Shown: positions 22,636-23,592 of the stretch, one piece after another | How the letters are laid out: every line of letters starts with the position of its first letter | Numbering within the stretch: the stretch's first letter is position 1 | NCBI GenBank assembly: GCA_004555705.1 | Contig: SFHI01000029.1 | Span: 1-23,592 of the forward strand | Length of the DNA stretch: 23,592 nucleotides | Source: Clostridiales bacterium | GTDB lineage: Bacteria; Bacillota; Clostridia; Oscillospirales; Oscillospiraceae | Direction of reading: 5' to 3' | Position numbers and translations under genes: made by a program | Notes under the pieces: model-generated | What the model was told of the DNA's origin: nothing | What the model saw: only the letters and a program-made list of their open reading frames with translations | Database searches by the model: none

Positions 22636-23276
22636 TTGGCATTCCCCTCGATCTTGTACCCCTGGCCCCAGACCACCTTCAGGTAGCGGGGTTCGGAGGG
22701 ATTGATTTCGATTTTCTCCCGCAGGTGTCGGATATGGACGGCCACGGCCCCCTCGCTGCCCAGGGCCGCCTCCTGCCACACCGCTTCGTAGAGGTTTTTG
22801 GTGGAGTAGACCTTCCCCGGGTTTTTCATCAGCAGCCGGAGGATGGCGTACTCCGTGGGGGTCAGGGCCACGTTCTCCCCCTCTACCACCACGGACTTGG
22901 TCCGGTCGTCCAGGGAGATGCCCCCGATGGTGATGTTCTCACCGCCCTCCTCCGGGCGGCTGCCCAGCTTGGCATAGCGGCGCAGCTGGCTGCGGACTCT
23001 CGCCAGCACCTCCACGGGAACGAAGGGCTTGGTGATGTAGTCATCCGCCCCCACATTCAGTCCCAACACCTTGTCCTCGGTTTCGGACTTGGCGGTGAGC
23101 AGGATGATGGGCGCGTTGGAAAGCTCCCGGATGCGGGCCGTGGCCGTAATCCCGTCCATCACCGGCATCATCACATCCAGCAGAATCAGGTGGATGTCGT
23201 TCTCCCGGACGATGTCCAGAGCCTGCTTTCCGTTGAAGGCCTCGAAGCGCCTCCTTTTTCCTCTTTGTGGCATCAT
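22632..23276 (-). CDS. OmpR-family response regulator lacking its N-terminus
   Basis: The frame encodes a receiver domain with phospho-acceptor D34 (ILLDVMMPVMDG), LLTAKSE and K83 (DYITKPF), then an OmpR-type winged helix from about 115 (LTPTEYAILRLLMKNPGKVYSTKNLYEAVW, VHIRHLREKIE, VWGQGYKI). Family members begin with a strand and the acidic pair VDDE and have the acceptor near position 52. Here recognisable sequence starts only at residue 11 (FEAFNGKQALDIV), so about 28 residues are gone. The ATGs at 23276 and 23273 lie at or before the predicted transcription start, while AAAAAGGAGG at 23259-23250 has no start codon after it. The gene thus looks 5'-deleted, although the kinase partner is intact. 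A sequence or assembly error is possible. Confidence 0.82.
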   Translation of the reverse strand: MMPQRGKRRRFEAFNGKQALDIVRENDIHLILLDVMMPVMDGITATARIRELSNAPIILLTAKSETEDKVLGLNVGADDYITKPFVPVEVLARVRSQLRRYAKLGSRPEEGGENITIGGISLDDRTKSVVVEGENVALTPTEYAILRLLMKNPGKVYSTKNLYEAVWQEAALGSEGAVAVHIRHLREKIEINPSEPRYLKVVWGQGYKIEGNAK

Positions 23277-23280
23277 TATA
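23250..23280 (-). promoter_or_regulatory. Promoter -10 and orphan ribosome binding site of the response regulator
   Basis: On the minus strand, an extended -10 TGCTATAAT ends at 23275, with transcription expected to start near 23268. AAAAAGGAGG follows at 23259-23250. The -35 region is poor (TTTCAT at 17 bases), which would fit an activator-dependent promoter. No ATG, GTG or TTG stands at the proper distance after the ribosome binding site. Confidence 0.65.
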
Positions 23281-23306
23281 GCATCAAGATTATTAAGATG
23301 AAAGAG

Positions 23307-23326
23307 GGGTATTCTTTAAGATACCC
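23307..23326. promoter_or_regulatory. Possible operator dyad upstream of the response regulator promoter
   Basis: GGGTAT (23307-23312) and ATACCC (23321-23326) form an inverted repeat with partly symmetric sequence between them. It sits about 30-50 bases upstream of the -10 box, where an OmpR-type autoregulator or another activator could bind. Confidence 0.35.
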
Positions 23327-23413
23327 TTAATTCTTTCCAAAGAAAGGAATTATTTGCGTTTACCCCCTATCTTTCCGGGAAGAAATATGTATAATAAGAA
23401 ATCAAAGAGCGGT

Positions 23414-23592
23414 AAATTGTTGTTTATTGGATTGTATTGGAAATGTTGGAAACACACTGTAGGGGAGCCATTCATGGCTCCCGGCGGTGAAATGTTCTGA
23501 TATTCTCAGCATTTCGGCGAAAACGTACTGCTCTACGGGAGCCATGAATGGCTCCCCTACAGTAAGGACGAAGTGCGCTTGAAAACTGTAAA
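23414..23592. repeat. Type E palindromic element, cut by the window end
   Basis: The left edge is AAATTGTTGTTTA. Inverted arms CTGTAGGGG and CCCCTACAG each enclose a palindrome: GGGAGCCAT-TC-ATGGCTCCC (23463-23482) and GGGAGCCAT-GA-ATGGCTCCC (23538-23557). The last 14 bases, TTGAAAACTGTAAA, are the same as those before the right edge of the type D element, so the window probably ends inside the right edge motif. It is non-coding. Confidence 0.8.

Noticed and set aside
20245..22686. Long plus-strand open frame of 813 codons opposite the sensor kinase gene
   Set aside because: It is the complement of a clearly identified kinase, rich in His, Gln and Gly with no family signature, as expected for antisense frames in GC-rich DNA.

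Overview
The window looks like the chromosome of a GC-rich, endospore-forming Clostridia bacterium, probably Oscillospiraceae-like and gut-associated. This is inferred from gene content and style: dipicolinate synthase genes, long-form HPF, a DUF4364 protein, a SAM-I riboswitch on metK, a LytTR/GHKL regulatory pair beside ABC exporters, AGGAGG-type ribosome binding sites, and many intergenic palindromic repeats. I see no rRNA, tRNA, CRISPR array, phage gene or transposase.

Layout. 183-5353 (+): a LytTR response regulator and a membrane-less GHKL kinase, a terminator hairpin, then two overlapping ABC-exporter half-transporters. 5877-7196 (+): a glycosyltransferase 2 domain joined to a MarR-like winged helix. 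7678-9897 (+): a glycine-cleavage/lipoate cluster of gcvH, a P-protein that is an in-frame chimera of GcvPA and GcvPB, and an internally deleted lplA; gcvT is not in the window. 10061-12033 (-): a PrsW-type membrane protease and an HSL-family esterase. 12526-13686 (-): hpf and a DUF4364 gene. 14017-15326 (+): dpaA-dpaB. 15508-16653 (-): metK with its S-box riboswitch and a near-consensus promoter. 17002-17895 (+): a rhomboid-like protein with a zinc-binding tail. 18283-18897 (+): an SSB-like protein with two OB folds. 19675-23276 (-): an OmpR-family response regulator lacking its N-terminus, and a 986-residue sensor kinase.

Intergenic space is dominated by palindromic, non-coding elements of at least five interior types. 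They share one edge sequence, AAATTGTTGTTTA at the left and its complement TAAACAACAATTT at the right. One interior type ends in small hairpins whose stems change by paired substitutions while the 4-nt loop stays constant. Several copies lie between a stop codon and its terminator, and one lies between a good promoter and its gene, so many are probably transcribed.

The most notable signals are this modular repeat system and a cluster of precise deletions: GcvPA/GcvPB fused in frame, LplA lacking most of its catalytic domain, a response regulator whose start codon and first 28 or so residues are gone although promoter and ribosome binding site remain, and one repeat copy with its right half missing. 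Either this genome is deletion-prone or the assembly is; read mapping would decide. The glycosyltransferase-MarR fusion is the most unusual intact-looking protein.
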